From Vagococcus fessus (GTDB lineage Bacteria; Bacillota; Bacilli; Lactobacillales; Vagococcaceae), in assembly GCF_003987565.1 (NCBI RefSeq), contig NZ_NGJY01000005.1, forward strand, positions 1 to 64,000: DNA of 64,000 nt. Reading direction: 5' to 3'. A program made the position numbers and the translations under genes. The notes below the pieces were generated by a model that saw only the letters and a program-made list of their open reading frames with translations, made no database searches and was not told where the DNA came from. Positions 1-7,633 of this stretch are shown here, piece by piece; the first letter of the stretch is position 1, and each line of letters begins with the position of its first letter.

Positions 1-3
1 AAA

Positions 4-120
<117 letters not shown>

Positions 121-145
121 TTAGATATTATAAGTAATATCCCAT

Positions 146-218
146 GGAGGTTTAGCTCAGCTGGGAGAGCATCTGCCTTACAAGCAGAGGGTCAGCGGTT
201 CGATCCCGTTAACCTCCA
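146..218 (+). tRNA. tRNA-Val (anticodon UAC)
   Basis: Cloverleaf with acceptor stem GGAGGTT/AACCTCC, loop anticodon TAC and T-loop GGTTCGATCC. No CCA is encoded. It is the first tRNA after 5S, as in the long Bacillus subtilis tRNA array. Confidence 0.95.
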
Positions 219-221
219 TAT

Positions 222-294
222 GACTCGTTAGCTCAGTTGGTAGAGCATCTGACTTTTAATCAGAGGGTCACTGGTTCGAGCCCAGTACGGGTCA
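222..294 (+). tRNA. tRNA-Lys (anticodon UUU)
   Basis: Acceptor stem GACTCGT/ACGGGTC with one G-T pair, anticodon TTT, D-loop AGCTCAGTTGGTAGAGC and discriminator A. No encoded CCA. Confidence 0.95.
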
Positions 295-305
295 TTAAGA
301 TATAT

Positions 306-387
306 GCGGGTGTGGCGGAATTGGCAGACGCACTAGATTTAGGATCTAGCGCCTAACGGCGTGGGGGTTCAAGTCCCTTCACCCGCA
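306..387 (+). tRNA. tRNA-Leu (anticodon UAG)
   Basis: Class II tRNA of 82 bases with a long variable arm (GCCTAACGGCGT). Anticodon TAG lies in the loop TTTAGGA, and the acceptor stem is GCGGGTG/CACCCGC. No encoded CCA. Confidence 0.95.
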
Positions 388-396
388 TTTTATTTA

Positions 397-472
397 GCCG
401 GCTTAGCTCAGTTGGTAGAGCATCTGATTTGTAATCAGAGGGTCGAGGGTTCAACTCCTTTAGCCGGCACCA
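397..472 (+). tRNA. tRNA-Thr (anticodon UGU)
   Basis: Acceptor stem GCCGGCT/AGCCGGC, anticodon TGT and discriminator A. This is the only tRNA of the array with an encoded 3' CCA (470-472). Confidence 0.95.
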
Positions 473-475
473 TTT

Positions 476-547
476 GCGGAAGTAGTTCAGTGGTAGAACA
501 TCACCTTGCCAAGGTGGGGGTCGCGGGTTCGAACCCCGTCTTCCGCT
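476..547 (+). tRNA. tRNA-Gly (anticodon GCC)
   Basis: Acceptor stem GCGGAAG/CTTCCGC, anticodon GCC in CTTGCCAAG and discriminator T. It starts three bases after the CCA of tRNA-Thr. Confidence 0.95.
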
Positions 548-595
548 TTTGTTATGTCACATAACAAAAGATTTATTAAGACCAGTTTGTAATGC

Positions 596-681
596 GCCGG
601 GGTGGCGGAACTGGCAGACGCACAGGACTTAAAATCCTGCGGTAAGTAATTACCGTACCGGTTCGATTCCGGTCCTCGGCA
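596..681 (+). tRNA. tRNA-Leu (anticodon UAA)
   Basis: Class II tRNA with the variable arm GGTAAGTAATTACC, anticodon TAA and acceptor stem GCCGGGG/CCTCGGC. A short perfect palindrome, TTATGTCACATAA, lies in the spacer before it. Confidence 0.94.
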
Positions 682-715
682 TTATAGTTATTGCTAGTTA
701 GCTATCAATTAACTG

Positions 716-789
716 GCACCCATAGCTCAATTGGATAGAGTACCTGACTACGAATCAGGCGGTTAGAGGTTCGACTCCTCTTGGGTGCA
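716..789 (+). tRNA. tRNA-Arg (anticodon ACG)
   Basis: Acceptor stem GCACCCA/TGGGTGC and anticodon ACG, whose A34 is normally deaminated to inosine by TadA. Discriminator A, no encoded CCA. Confidence 0.95.
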
Positions 790-800
790 TTATAATATTG

Positions 801-874
801 CGGGAAGTAGCTCAGCTTGGTAGAGCACTTGGTTTGGGACCAAGGGGTCGCAGGTTCGAATCCTGTCTTCCCGA
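801..874 (+). tRNA. tRNA-Pro (anticodon UGG)
   Basis: Acceptor stem CGGGAAG/CTTCCCG, anticodon TGG in GTTTGGGAC and discriminator A. Confidence 0.95.
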
Positions 875-885
875 TATTATTTTTT

Positions 886-959
886 CGCGGCGTAGCTCAG
901 CTGGCTAGAGCGTCCGGTTCATACCCGGGAGGTCGGGGGTTCGATCCCCTCTGCCGCGA
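886..959 (+). tRNA. tRNA-Met, elongator (anticodon CAU)
   Basis: Acceptor stem CGCGGCG/TGCCGCG is fully paired, so this is not the initiator. The anticodon is CAT in GTTCATACC. Positions 4 and 5 are G, which lacks the C4-G69/C5-G68 pairs that TilS reads in E. coli. Its place after tRNA-Pro and before the other CAT tRNA matches elongator Met in B. subtilis arrays. Confidence 0.87.
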
Positions 960-977
960 TTATTGTATTAAGAGCTT

Positions 978-1051
978 GGACCTTTAGCTCAGTTGGTTAG
1001 AGCAAACGGCTCATAACCGTTCGGTCGTAGGTTCGAGTCCTACAAGGTCCA
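978..1051 (+). tRNA. tRNA-Ile2 (anticodon CAU, lysidine type)
   Basis: The anticodon is CAT, which a simple scan would call Met. The acceptor stem GGACCTT/AAGGTCC has C4-G69 and C5-G68, the known TilS determinants. The sequence also resembles Firmicutes and Mycoplasma Ile(CAU) tRNAs as I remember them, and it sits where Ile follows Met in B. subtilis arrays. I infer that C34 becomes lysidine and the tRNA reads AUA. Confidence 0.8.
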
Positions 1052-1066
1052 TTCAATATTTATTAC

Positions 1067-1156
1067 GGAGGATTACCCAAGTCCGGCTGAAGGGAACGGT
1101 CTTGAAAACCGTCAGGTGTGTAAAAGCACGCAAGGGTTCGAATCCCTTATCCTCCT
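1067..1156 (+). tRNA. tRNA-Ser (anticodon UGA), copy 1
   Basis: Class II tRNA with anticodon TGA, a long variable arm and acceptor stem GGAGGAT/ATCCTCC. The base after the stem is T, where bacterial Ser tRNAs usually have G. It begins the exact 285-base repeat whose second copy starts at 1727. Confidence 0.92.
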
Positions 1157-1170
1157 TATCTTAAAAATAT

Positions 1171-1243
1171 CGCGGGATGGAGCAGTTGGCAGCTCGTCGG
1201 GCTCATAACCCGAAGGTCGCAGGTTCAAGTCCTGCTCCCGCAA
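1171..1243 (+). tRNA. initiator tRNA-fMet (anticodon CAU), copy 1
   Basis: C1 faces A72 unpaired, and the anticodon stem has three G-C pairs (GGG/CCC) flanking CTCATAA. Both are initiator hallmarks. The acceptor is C-GCGGGA/TCCCGC-A with discriminator A. Confidence 0.93.
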
Positions 1244-1276
1244 TTATCTAGTGAAAGCTAGATGCAAAGATTCATT

Positions 1277-1350
1277 GGTTTGGTAGTTCAGCTGGTTAGA
1301 ATGCCTGCCTGTCACGCAGGAGGTCGCGGGTTCGAGTCCCGTCCAGACCG
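1277..1350 (+). tRNA. tRNA-Asp (anticodon GUC), copy 1
   Basis: Acceptor stem GGTTTGG/CCAGACC with one T-G pair, anticodon GTC and the expected G73 discriminator. Confidence 0.95.
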
Positions 1351-1367
1351 TTTTTTAAAATTACCAT

Positions 1368-1440
1368 GGCTTGGTAGCTCAGTTGGTAGAGCACTTGATT
1401 GAAGCTCAAGGTGTCAGCAGTTCGATTCTGTTTCAAGCCA
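1368..1440 (+). tRNA. tRNA-Phe (anticodon GAA)
   Basis: Acceptor stem GGCTTGG/TCAAGCC and anticodon GAA in ATTGAAGC. It is present only in the first copy of the duplicated segment and is missing between Asp and Gly in the second. Confidence 0.95.
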
Positions 1441-1445
1441 TTTTA

Positions 1446-1516
1446 GCGGGTGTAGTTTAGTGGTAAAACCACAGCCTTCCAAGCTGTTGTCGCGAGTTCG
1501 ATTCTCGTCACCCGCT
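1446..1516 (+). tRNA. tRNA-Gly (anticodon UCC), copy 1
   Basis: A 71-base tRNA with acceptor stem GCGGGTG/CACCCGC and anticodon TCC. It is identical to the copy at 2018-2088. Confidence 0.95.
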
Positions 1517-1525
1517 CTTTAATTG

Positions 1526-1599
<74 letters not shown>

Positions 1600-1631
1600 T
1601 TATATTTTAATAATATAAAAAGTATTACCAT

Positions 1632-1703
1632 GGCCCGTTGGTCAAGCGGTTAAGACACCGCCCTTTCACGGCGGTATCACGGGTTCGATTCCCGTACGGG
1701 TCA
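1632..1703 (+). tRNA. tRNA-Glu (anticodon UUC), copy 1
   Basis: Acceptor stem GGCCCGT/ACGGGTC and anticodon TTC in CTTTCAC. It is identical to the copy at 2317-2388 and directly precedes the second repeat unit. Confidence 0.95.
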
Positions 1704-1726
1704 TTAGTTTTATAATATATAGCCAT

Positions 1727-1816
1727 GGAGGATTACCCAAGTCCGGCTGAAGGGAACGGTCTTGAAAACCGTCAGGTGTGTAAAAGCACGCAAGGGTTCG
1801 AATCCCTTATCCTCCT
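1727..1816 (+). tRNA. tRNA-Ser (anticodon UGA), copy 2
   Basis: Base-for-base copy of 1067-1156, shifted by 660. It has the same T after the acceptor stem. Confidence 0.92.
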
Positions 1817-1830
1817 TATCTTAAAAATAT

Positions 1831-1903
1831 CGCGGGATGGAGCAGTTGGCAGCTCGTCGGGCTCATAACCCGAAGGTCGCAGGTTCAAGTCCTGCTCCCG
1901 CAA
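1831..1903 (+). tRNA. initiator tRNA-fMet (anticodon CAU), copy 2
   Basis: Exact copy of 1171-1243, including the unpaired C1-A72 end. Confidence 0.93.
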
Positions 1904-1936
1904 TTATCTAGTGAAAGCTAGATGCAAAGATTCATT

Positions 1937-2010
1937 GGTTTGGTAGTTCAGCTGGTTAGAATGCCTGCCTGTCACGCAGGAGGTCGCGGGTTCGAGTCCC
2001 GTCCAGACCG
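1937..2010 (+). tRNA. tRNA-Asp (anticodon GUC), copy 2
   Basis: Exact copy of 1277-1350. The repeat ends one base later, at 2011. Confidence 0.95.
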
Positions 2011-2017
2011 TATTTTT

Positions 2018-2088
2018 GCGGGTGTAGTTTAGTGGTAAAACCACAGCCTTCCAAGCTGTTGTCGCGAGTTCGATTCTCGTCACCCGCT
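2018..2088 (+). tRNA. tRNA-Gly (anticodon UCC), copy 2
   Basis: Identical to 1446-1516, but here it follows tRNA-Asp directly because the Phe gene is absent. Confidence 0.95.
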
Positions 2089-2121
2089 TTGTTTTAGAAA
2101 TAAAACAATCCATTTTCAAAT

Positions 2122-2195
<74 letters not shown>

Positions 2196-2211
2196 TTATA
2201 ATTTTGAATAT

Positions 2212-2299
2212 GGGGAAGTACTCAAGTGGCTGAAGAGGCGCCCCTGCTAAGGGTGTAGGTCGTTTACGCGGCGCGAGGGTTCAAATCCCTCCTTCTCCG
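2212..2299 (+). tRNA. tRNA-Ser (anticodon GCU)
   Basis: Class II tRNA with acceptor stem GGGGAAG/CTTCTCC, anticodon GCT, a long variable arm and the usual discriminator G. It occurs once, between Ile and Glu of the second unit. Confidence 0.94.
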
Positions 2300-2316
2300 T
2301 AGTATCATTATAATAA

Positions 2317-2388
2317 GGCCCGTTGGTCAAGCGGTTAAGACACCGCCCTTTCACGGCGGTATCACGGGTTCGATTCCCGTACGGGTCA
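2317..2388 (+). tRNA. tRNA-Glu (anticodon UUC), copy 2
   Basis: Identical to 1632-1703. It is the last tRNA of the array, with the terminator immediately downstream. Confidence 0.95.
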
Positions 2389-2392
2389 TAAA

Positions 2393-2417
2393 AAAGAGCA
2401 TAAGCTCTTTTTTTTTA
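2393..2417 (+). terminator. terminator of the rRNA-tRNA operon
   Basis: Stem AAAGAGC/GCTCTTT closed by a short ATAA loop and followed by a T run. It starts five bases after the last tRNA. Confidence 0.85.
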
Positions 2418-2466
2418 TACCTTTTTTAGTAAAGCTTTAAAAAGGTGTGCGTTTGGATATGAAATT

Positions 2467-2475
2467 TGTTATACT
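2467..2475 (+). promoter_or_regulatory. metK promoter, extended -10
   Basis: TGTTATACT is an extended -10 element. I see no good -35 hexamer at the normal distance. Transcription would start just before the SMK box. Confidence 0.6.
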
Positions 2476-2481
2476 AGAAAT

Positions 2482-2550
2482 GTTGCAAGATTCCCGATAG
2501 GATTCATTTTTCAATGAAAATGCCTTGTAACCGACAAATATAAAGGGGGA
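2482..2550 (+). promoter_or_regulatory. SMK box (SAM-III) riboswitch of metK
   Basis: The stretch has the SMK-box parts: P1 halves TTGCAAG and CTTGTAA, the anti-Shine-Dalgarno TTCCC at 2491-2495, the GATTCATTTTTCAATGAAAA hairpin, and the Shine-Dalgarno GGGGGA at 2545-2550. In this family SAM binding pairs the anti-SD with the SD and blocks translation of metK. The class is typical of Lactobacillales. Confidence 0.92.
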
Positions 2551-2557
2551 ATTATTT

Positions 2558-3739
2558 ATGAAAGAAAAATTTTTATTTACGTCAGAATCAGTGTCTGAGG
2601 GACACCCGGATAAAGTAGCTGATCAGATTAGTGATGCAGTTTTAGACGCATTACTAGAGAAAGACCCAATGGCTCGAGTTGCTTGTGAAACATCAGTAAC
2701 GACAGGATTGGTATTAGTTTTTGGAGAAGTAACGACGACAGCTTATGTTGATATTCAAAAGGTAGTACGTGATACTATTAAAGAAATAGGTTATACACGT
2801 GCTAAATATGGATTTGATGGTGACACGTGTGCAGTGATGGTAGCGCTTGATGAGCAATCACCTGATATCGCAATGGGTGTTGATGACGCACTTGAAGGTC
2901 GAGATTCAGATGGTAAAGATATTGGTGCGGGAGATCAAGGGTTAATGTTTGGTTTCGCTTGTGATGAAACACCTGAATTAATGCCATTACCAATTGCTTT
3001 GAGTCATCAATTAACTAAAAAATTAGCTGATGTTCGTAAGAATAATGAGTTAACATATTTAAGACCAGATGCTAAGTCACAAGTTACTGTTGAATATGAT
3101 GAAAATGGTACACCATTGAAGGTGGATACTGTTGTTATTAGTACACAACATGATGAAGATGTGACATTAGAAATGATTCAAAAAGATGTTATGGAAAAAG
3201 TAATTTTAGAAGTAATTCCAAATGAATTATTGGATGATACAACTAAGTACTTTATCAATCCAACAGGTCGTTTTGTTATTGGTGGACCTCAAGGGGATGC
3301 TGGTCTTACAGGACGTAAGATTATTGTTGATACTTATGGTGGCTATGCTCGTCATGGTGGTGGTGCATTCTCTGGTAAAGATGCCACTAAGGTTGACCGT
3401 TCGGCTAGTTATGCAGCGCGTTATATTGCAAAAAATATTGTTGCAGCTAAACTAGCAACAAAATGTGAAGTTCAATTAGCATATGCTATTGGAGTGGCAC
3501 AACCTGTTTCTATTTCTATTGAAACATTTGGAACTGAAACTGTTTCAAAAGATAAATTAATTCAAGCAGTTAGAGAGAATTTTGATTTACGTCCGGCAGG
3601 GATTATTGATATGCTAGATTTAAGAAAACCAATTTTCAGAAAAACTGCAGCATATGGTCATTTTGGTCGTACAGATGCTGACTTCACTTGGGAGAAAACT
3701 GATAAAGTTGAAGCCCTTTTATCAAGCTTAGCAGAGTAA
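2558..3739 (+). CDS. metK: S-adenosylmethionine synthetase
   Basis: Makes S-adenosylmethionine from methionine and ATP in the cytoplasm. The 393-residue protein has the family's usual length. It carries the ATP-binding motif [13 protein letters not shown] (about 123-135) and the phosphate-binding motif GGGAFSGKD (about 267-275). The N-terminal [12 protein letters not shown] is also typical. The ATG lies seven bases after the Shine-Dalgarno that forms part of the SMK box, so product feedback on translation is expected. The gene stands alone between the tRNA array and an MFS exporter. Confidence 0.98.
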   Translation: MKEKFLFTSESVSEGHPDKVADQISDAVLDALLEKDPMARVACETSVTTGLVLVFGEVTTTAYVDIQKVVRDTIKEIGYTRAKYGFDGDTCAVMVALDEQSPDIAMGVDDALEGRDSDGKDIGAGDQGLMFGFACDETPELMPLPIALSHQLTKKLADVRKNNELTYLRPDAKSQVTVEYDENGTPLKVDTVVISTQHDEDVTLEMIQKDVMEKVILEVIPNELLDDTTKYFINPTGRFVIGGPQGDAGLTGRKIIVDTYGGYARHGGGAFSGKDATKVDRSASYAARYIAKNIVAAKLATKCEVQLAYAIGVAQPVSISIETFGTETVSKDKLIQAVRENFDLRPAGIIDMLDLRKPIFRKTAAYGHFGRTDADFTWEKTDKVEALLSSLAE

Positions 3740-3743
3740 TAGA

Positions 3744-3796
3744 GGCGGCTCTCAATGAAGTTTATTTGACTTCGTTGGGAGACGCTATTTTTATAG
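3744..3796 (+). terminator. hairpin after metK
   Basis: A long imperfect stem (GCG-TCTCAA-GAAGT with ACTTCG-TTGGGAGA-CGC) is followed by TATTTTTA. The T tract is short, so it may stop transcription only partly. Confidence 0.6.
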
Positions 3797-3824
3797 AATA
3801 ATATAGATTAAGGGAAGTGGAAGT

Positions 3825-5297
3825 GTGAGAAGAAAAGAAACAAATGTAAAAGTAGTAACATTAACAGTCTTTATTGCTATTTTTATGACGGCGATAGAAG
3901 CAACCATCGTATCAACCGCGATGCCAACCATAGCAGGTCAATTAAAGGGTGGAGAAATAATGAGTTGGGTTTTCTCAATTTATTTATTAACTAATGCTAT
4001 GATGACACCTATCTATGGTAAACTTGTTGACCGTATTGGGCGGAAACCTGTTTTTATATTTGGTATTATTGTGTTCATTATTGGGTCGTCTTTATGTGGA
4101 ATTTCAGGTAGTATGATTCAATTGATAGTCTTTAGAGCTATTCAAGGTATTGGTGCGGGTGCTATTATGCCAGTAGCCATGACAATTATTGCTGATATTT
4201 ATCCAATTGAAAAGCGTGCTAAAATTTTAGGTTTGAGTAGTGCTTTTTGGGGGATTGCCAGTGTTATTGGACCATTATGCGGAGGATTTATTGTTGATAC
4301 AATCGGTTGGCATTGGATTTTCTTTGTAAATGTTCCGATTGGAATAGTTTTGGTTATACTAACAATGATGTTCTTAGTTGAACCTAAGAGTGAGCATGAA
4401 AAACAACCAATTGATGTGGCAGGAAGTTTAACATTGATGATGCTACTACTAGTATTATTATATGGTTTCCAAACGTTAAGTGATCCATCTGGAGCAAGTC
4501 TTATTACAGCAATTTGTTTTGCTTTGGTAATTGTTTTAGGCTTTGTTTTTGTAAAAGTAGAACGTACAGCTATAGATCCAGTTATTTCATTAGATTTATT
4601 TAAACATTCAACATTTATGATTGTTAATTTAATTGCAGCATTAGTAAGTGGCTTCTTAATGGGAATTGATGTTTATATCCCGATGTGGATGCAAGGCGTA
4701 TTAGGCCTTAAAGCAGCTCTTGGTGGCATGGCGTTAGCGCCGTTGTCATTCGCTTGGGTAATTGGATCATTCTTAGCAGATAAGTTATTAGAAAAATCAA
4801 CAACGAAACGTGCGATGACAGTTGGGCTAGTGATTATCTTAATCGGTGGATTGTTCTTGGCAAATGTTCCTGTGACAACACCATTCTGGGCATTCTGTTT
4901 AATTTCAGGATTTACAGGAATTGGCTTAGGAATTACGATTACATGTACGACTGTGCGTGCGCAAAGTTGTGTCGATGAAGAAAATATCGGAATTGCAACA
5001 TCGCTGAATACATTAAGCCGTACTTTGGGTCAAACTATTATGGTTTCAATCTTTGGGGTGGTATTGAATAACCACTTTAATAAAGAAGTAGCTACGGATA
5101 CGACGTTAGGTTTAAAACGTGAAATGATTGACCAATTATCAAGTCATGAAACATTAAGCCAATTGCCGACAGAATCAATTGTGCCACTTCGTTCTATTTT
5201 ATATACGGGGTTACACACAGTTTACTTTGTTGGAATTATCTTAATTATTGCAGCATTAGTTATGAATCAATTCCAAAAATCAGAAAAATTAGTTTAA
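3825..5297 (+). CDS. DHA2-family MFS drug exporter (EmrB/LmrB type)
   Basis: A 490-residue membrane protein with about 14 hydrophobic segments, as expected for the 14-helix DHA2 family of proton-coupled multidrug exporters. Motif A is visible as GKLVDRIGRKPVF (about 65-77). The antiporter motif C is GPLCGGFIVDTIGWHW (about 149-164). The start is a GTG eight bases after AGGGAAG; no ATG is better placed. The gene is alone, with no regulator beside it, so the substrate cannot be named. LmrB-like lincomycin resistance is possible but not shown. Confidence 0.85.
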   Translation: MRRKETNVKVVTLTVFIAIFMTAIEATIVSTAMPTIAGQLKGGEIMSWVFSIYLLTNAMMTPIYGKLVDRIGRKPVFIFGIIVFIIGSSLCGISGSMIQLIVFRAIQGIGAGAIMPVAMTIIADIYPIEKRAKILGLSSAFWGIASVIGPLCGGFIVDTIGWHWIFFVNVPIGIVLVILTMMFLVEPKSEHEKQPIDVAGSLTLMMLLLVLLYGFQTLSDPSGASLITAICFALVIVLGFVFVKVERTAIDPVISLDLFKHSTFMIVNLIAALVSGFLMGIDVYIPMWMQGVLGLKAALGGMALAPLSFAWVIGSFLADKLLEKSTTKRAMTVGLVIILIGGLFLANVPVTTPFWAFCLISGFTGIGLGITITCTTVRAQSCVDEENIGIATSLNTLSRTLGQTIMVSIFGVVLNNHFNKEVATDTTLGLKREMIDQLSSHETLSQLPTESIVPLRSILYTGLHTVYFVGIILIIAALVMNQFQKSEKLV

Positions 5298-5338
5298 AAA
5301 AATCTCAGGAGATTAGTTAATCTTCTGAGATTTTTTTT
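5296..5338. terminator. bidirectional terminator between the MFS gene and mnmM
   Basis: AAATCTCAG and CTGAGATTT flank a loop, with A and T runs on the two sides, so it can work in both directions. It overlaps the last codons of the leftward gene mnmM. Confidence 0.85.
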
Positions 5339-5891
5339 CTATAGTAATTAGAATAGGTGGATTATTTTTTTGGTTAATAAATTGATAAGATAAGACGTTG
5401 CATTGTGTTTGCGGAATTTGTCTAACAAAATCTAAGACGGCCTCTTTTTCAATTTCGCCACCATCATGTCCATAGTATATGACTACGATAATACGACCTA
5501 AGTCCTCAGTGAGCTCGAGTAGGTCGGCTAGTGCTTTTAAGGTAGTATGACTTTGAGTAATGATAGTTTTATCACTTTTAGGAAGATAGCCTAAGTTGAA
5601 AATAGCAGCTTTCACTTTTTTATCTGAAGGAATGACATGAGCTAATGTTTCGTGACCTTGTTGATAGAGAGCTACTTGTTTGTTAAGGCCGGCCTCGTCG
5701 AGTTTTGTTTGAGTAGTTTGGATGGCTTGTTCTTGAACATCGAAACCAATGACTGTTCCTGTTTCGCCTACTAGTTCAGCTAGAAACAAGGTGTCATTCC
5801 CATTTCCAACTGTACCATCTATCACTAAATCACCTTCAGTGACAACCTCTTTTAATAAATCATGGCTATAATGTAAGGCTGTTTTAAGCAT
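5313..5891 (-). CDS. mnmM: tRNA 5-aminomethyl-2-thiouridine methyltransferase MnmM (YtqB)
   Basis: A 192-residue class I SAM-dependent methyltransferase of the YtqB family. The SAM loop is DGTVGNGNDT (25-34), and NLGYLP (99-104) is the family's motif IV region. Published work on B. subtilis YtqB assigns it to the last methylation of wobble uridine, nm5s2U34 to mnm5s2U34, in tRNAs such as Glu, Gln and Lys. It overlaps the upstream gene mnmL by eight bases, which suggests translational coupling. Older annotations call it an rRNA methylase. Confidence 0.87.
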   Translation of the reverse strand: MLKTALHYSHDLLKEVVTEGDLVIDGTVGNGNDTLFLAELVGETGTVIGFDVQEQAIQTTQTKLDEAGLNKQVALYQQGHETLAHVIPSDKKVKAAIFNLGYLPKSDKTIITQSHTTLKALADLLELTEDLGRIIVVIYYGHDGGEIEKEAVLDFVRQIPQTQCNVLSYQFINQKNNPPILITIEKKSQKIN

Positions 5892-6855
5892 GAGTATTCT
5901 CCTCTCGGCTATTAAATTTTCCTTGATAGCTATTCCTTCTAGCTAATTCATTATCAATCGCATTTAAGACTTCCCATTTTTTTAGGCTCCACATTGGACC
6001 AATAATAGTATCTCTAGGTGCGTCCCCTGTTAAACGGTGGATGACTATTTCTGGTGGAATCATTTCTAGCTGGTCGCAGATAAGGTTAACATAGTCTTCT
6101 TGTGTCATGAGTTTCAGGTCTCCTGAAACATAGTCACGCATCATTTTTGTATTGGTCATGAGATGGAGCAAGTGAAGTTTAATCCCTTGGATGTCTGAAT
6201 CTAAAATAGTTCGGCGAACATTTTCTAACATCATATCTGTTGTTTCACCAGGTAGGCCATTGATAAGGTGAGTACACACGTTTATGTTGTGTTTACGGAG
6301 CTTAGCTACACCGTCTAGATAGGTTTGGTAGTCGTGTGCACGATTAATTTTTTCACTTGTTTCTTCATAGGTTGTTTGTAGGCCTAATTCAACCCATAGA
6401 TAGAAGCGTTCGTTTAATTCAGCAAGGTAGTCTACCACATCATCAGGTAAACAGTCGGGTCTAGTTCCGATAGAGATACCAACAACACCTGGTTGGCTAA
6501 GGACTTGCTCGAATCGCTCACGAATAACCTCAACTGGGGCGTGGGTATTGGTAAAGTTTTGGAAATAAACGAGGTACTGGGTAACCCCCGGCCATTTTTT
6601 ATGCATACGCTCAATTTCTTGATGGAATTGCTCATCAAGAGGTGCTGTAGGCTCAAGAATCATGTCCCCGGAACCAGAGACACTACAAAAGGTACAACCG
6701 CCTCTTGCGACTGTTCCGTCACGATTAGGACAATCAAAGCCACCGTCGATAGGAACTTTAAAAAGTTTTTCACCAAAAGTTTCTCTCAGGGCATAATTCC
6801 AAGTGTGGTAATTTTTAGTAGGATCATTTGAATAGCGAAATGTTTGTGTAGTCAT
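5884..6855 (-). CDS. mnmL: radical SAM protein MnmL (YtqA, TIGR01212 family)
   Basis: A radical SAM enzyme with an Elp3-like core. Three cysteines (about 42, 54 and 57, CPNRDG...GGCTFC) would hold the 4Fe-4S cluster. Recent work places YtqA/MnmL in conversion of cmnm5U34 to nm5U34, directly before MnmM acts, which fits the overlap of the two genes. I chose the ATG at 6855, which has AAGGTG seven bases upstream, over a GTG three codons earlier. It follows the PAP2 gene after a gap of 14 bases and may share its promoter. Confidence 0.85.
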   Translation of the reverse strand: MTTQTFRYSNDPTKNYHTWNYALRETFGEKLFKVPIDGGFDCPNRDGTVARGGCTFCSVSGSGDMILEPTAPLDEQFHQEIERMHKKWPGVTQYLVYFQNFTNTHAPVEVIRERFEQVLSQPGVVGISIGTRPDCLPDDVVDYLAELNERFYLWVELGLQTTYEETSEKINRAHDYQTYLDGVAKLRKHNINVCTHLINGLPGETTDMMLENVRRTILDSDIQGIKLHLLHLMTNTKMMRDYVSGDLKLMTQEDYVNLICDQLEMIPPEIVIHRLTGDAPRDTIIGPMWSLKKWEVLNAIDNELARRNSYQGKFNSREENTHA

Positions 6856-6869
6856 GGGTAACACCTTTC

Positions 6870-7529
6870 TTATTTTTGTTTGCCTTTAAATCGCCAGATA
6901 AAGCGTTGTTTTTGGAATAATGGATAAGTTGCGAGTAACCAACTCAGTCCTAGTAAGTAGCCTCCGATAATATCTGTAGGGTAGTGAACACCTAGATAGA
7001 CACGACTAAGGCCTATGAGTAAAATAAGACTGCCTAAGATAAGTTGGCTGATAAGACGGACTATTTTATTTTTTATAACAAGTTGACTGATAATAATCAG
7101 TGTTCCGTAGAATAAAATACTCGCCATAGAATGGCCACTTGGGAAACTATAATGGTTGGCGTAAACCAAGTGTTCAATACTTGGGCGAGGTCGTTGGAAT
7201 AGGAATTTAATTAAATAGTTACCTAGGCTTGCAATCAACCCCACATTTACCAAAAGCCAAAGTGCTTCCGCTTTACGTTTAAATTTTAAGAGTAGTAAAC
7301 AAGTGATCAGTAGTAGAATCATAAGGCCTATACTACTTCCGAGTTGAGTTACTCCTGTGAAGAAGCTTGTTTTTGTGTCAGTTAATGTGTCCCGAATTGC
7401 TGTGGTAAGAGGTTGGTCTATAAATGAAAGTGTACTTTCATAAAATTTGACGGTATAGCCGAGTATCATGAAGAAAACAAGTGATACACTACCGGCTAAG
7501 TACCAGTTATTGTGTTTTGAACTGTGCAT
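6870..7529 (-). CDS. PAP2-family membrane phosphatase
   Basis: A 219-residue integral membrane protein with about six hydrophobic segments. All three PAP2 signature motifs are present: KX6RP (K108 to R115-P116), PSGH (130-133) and SRX5HX3D (S175-R176, H182, D186). Such enzymes remove phosphate from lipid pyrophosphates, such as undecaprenyl pyrophosphate, or from phosphatidic or phosphatidylglycerol phosphates, on the outer face of the membrane. Which of these applies cannot be told from sequence. It is the first gene of a leftward run with mnmL and mnmM, with AAAGGAG upstream of its ATG. Confidence 0.88.
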   Translation of the reverse strand: MHSSKHNNWYLAGSVSLVFFMILGYTVKFYESTLSFIDQPLTTAIRDTLTDTKTSFFTGVTQLGSSIGLMILLLITCLLLLKFKRKAEALWLLVNVGLIASLGNYLIKFLFQRPRPSIEHLVYANHYSFPSGHSMASILFYGTLIIISQLVIKNKIVRLISQLILGSLILLIGLSRVYLGVHYPTDIIGGYLLGLSWLLATYPLFQKQRFIWRFKGKQK

Positions 7530-7550
7530 AGTAAGTCGCTCCTTTGGGGT

Positions 7551-7593
7551 ATAATAAAAAGACTCATGGGCGGACCAAGAGTCTTTTTATTAT
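7551..7593. terminator. bidirectional terminator between PAP2 and DUF4097 genes
   Basis: A near-perfect stem ATAATAAAAAGACTC/GAGTCTTTTTATTAT with T tracts on both strands. It ends the DUF1700-DUF4097 transcript on the minus strand. Confidence 0.88.
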
Positions 7594-7633
7594 ATCATAT
7601 ATTTGGGATTAACTAATCAGATGAGAGTGTGAT

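Noticed and set aside
361-564. Open frame of 67 codons across several tRNA genes
   Set aside because: It runs through tRNA-Leu, tRNA-Thr and tRNA-Gly, and its peptide (GLAQLVEHLICNQRVEGSTP) is the usual false translation of tRNA sequence.
1904-2119. Leftward open frame of 71 codons across Asp, Gly and part of Ile
   Set aside because: RVTRIELATTAWKAVVLPLNY is a well-known false protein made from antisense tRNA genes.
6493-6831. Rightward open frame of 112 codons opposite mnmL
   Set aside because: Lies wholly within the radical SAM gene and shows no domain.
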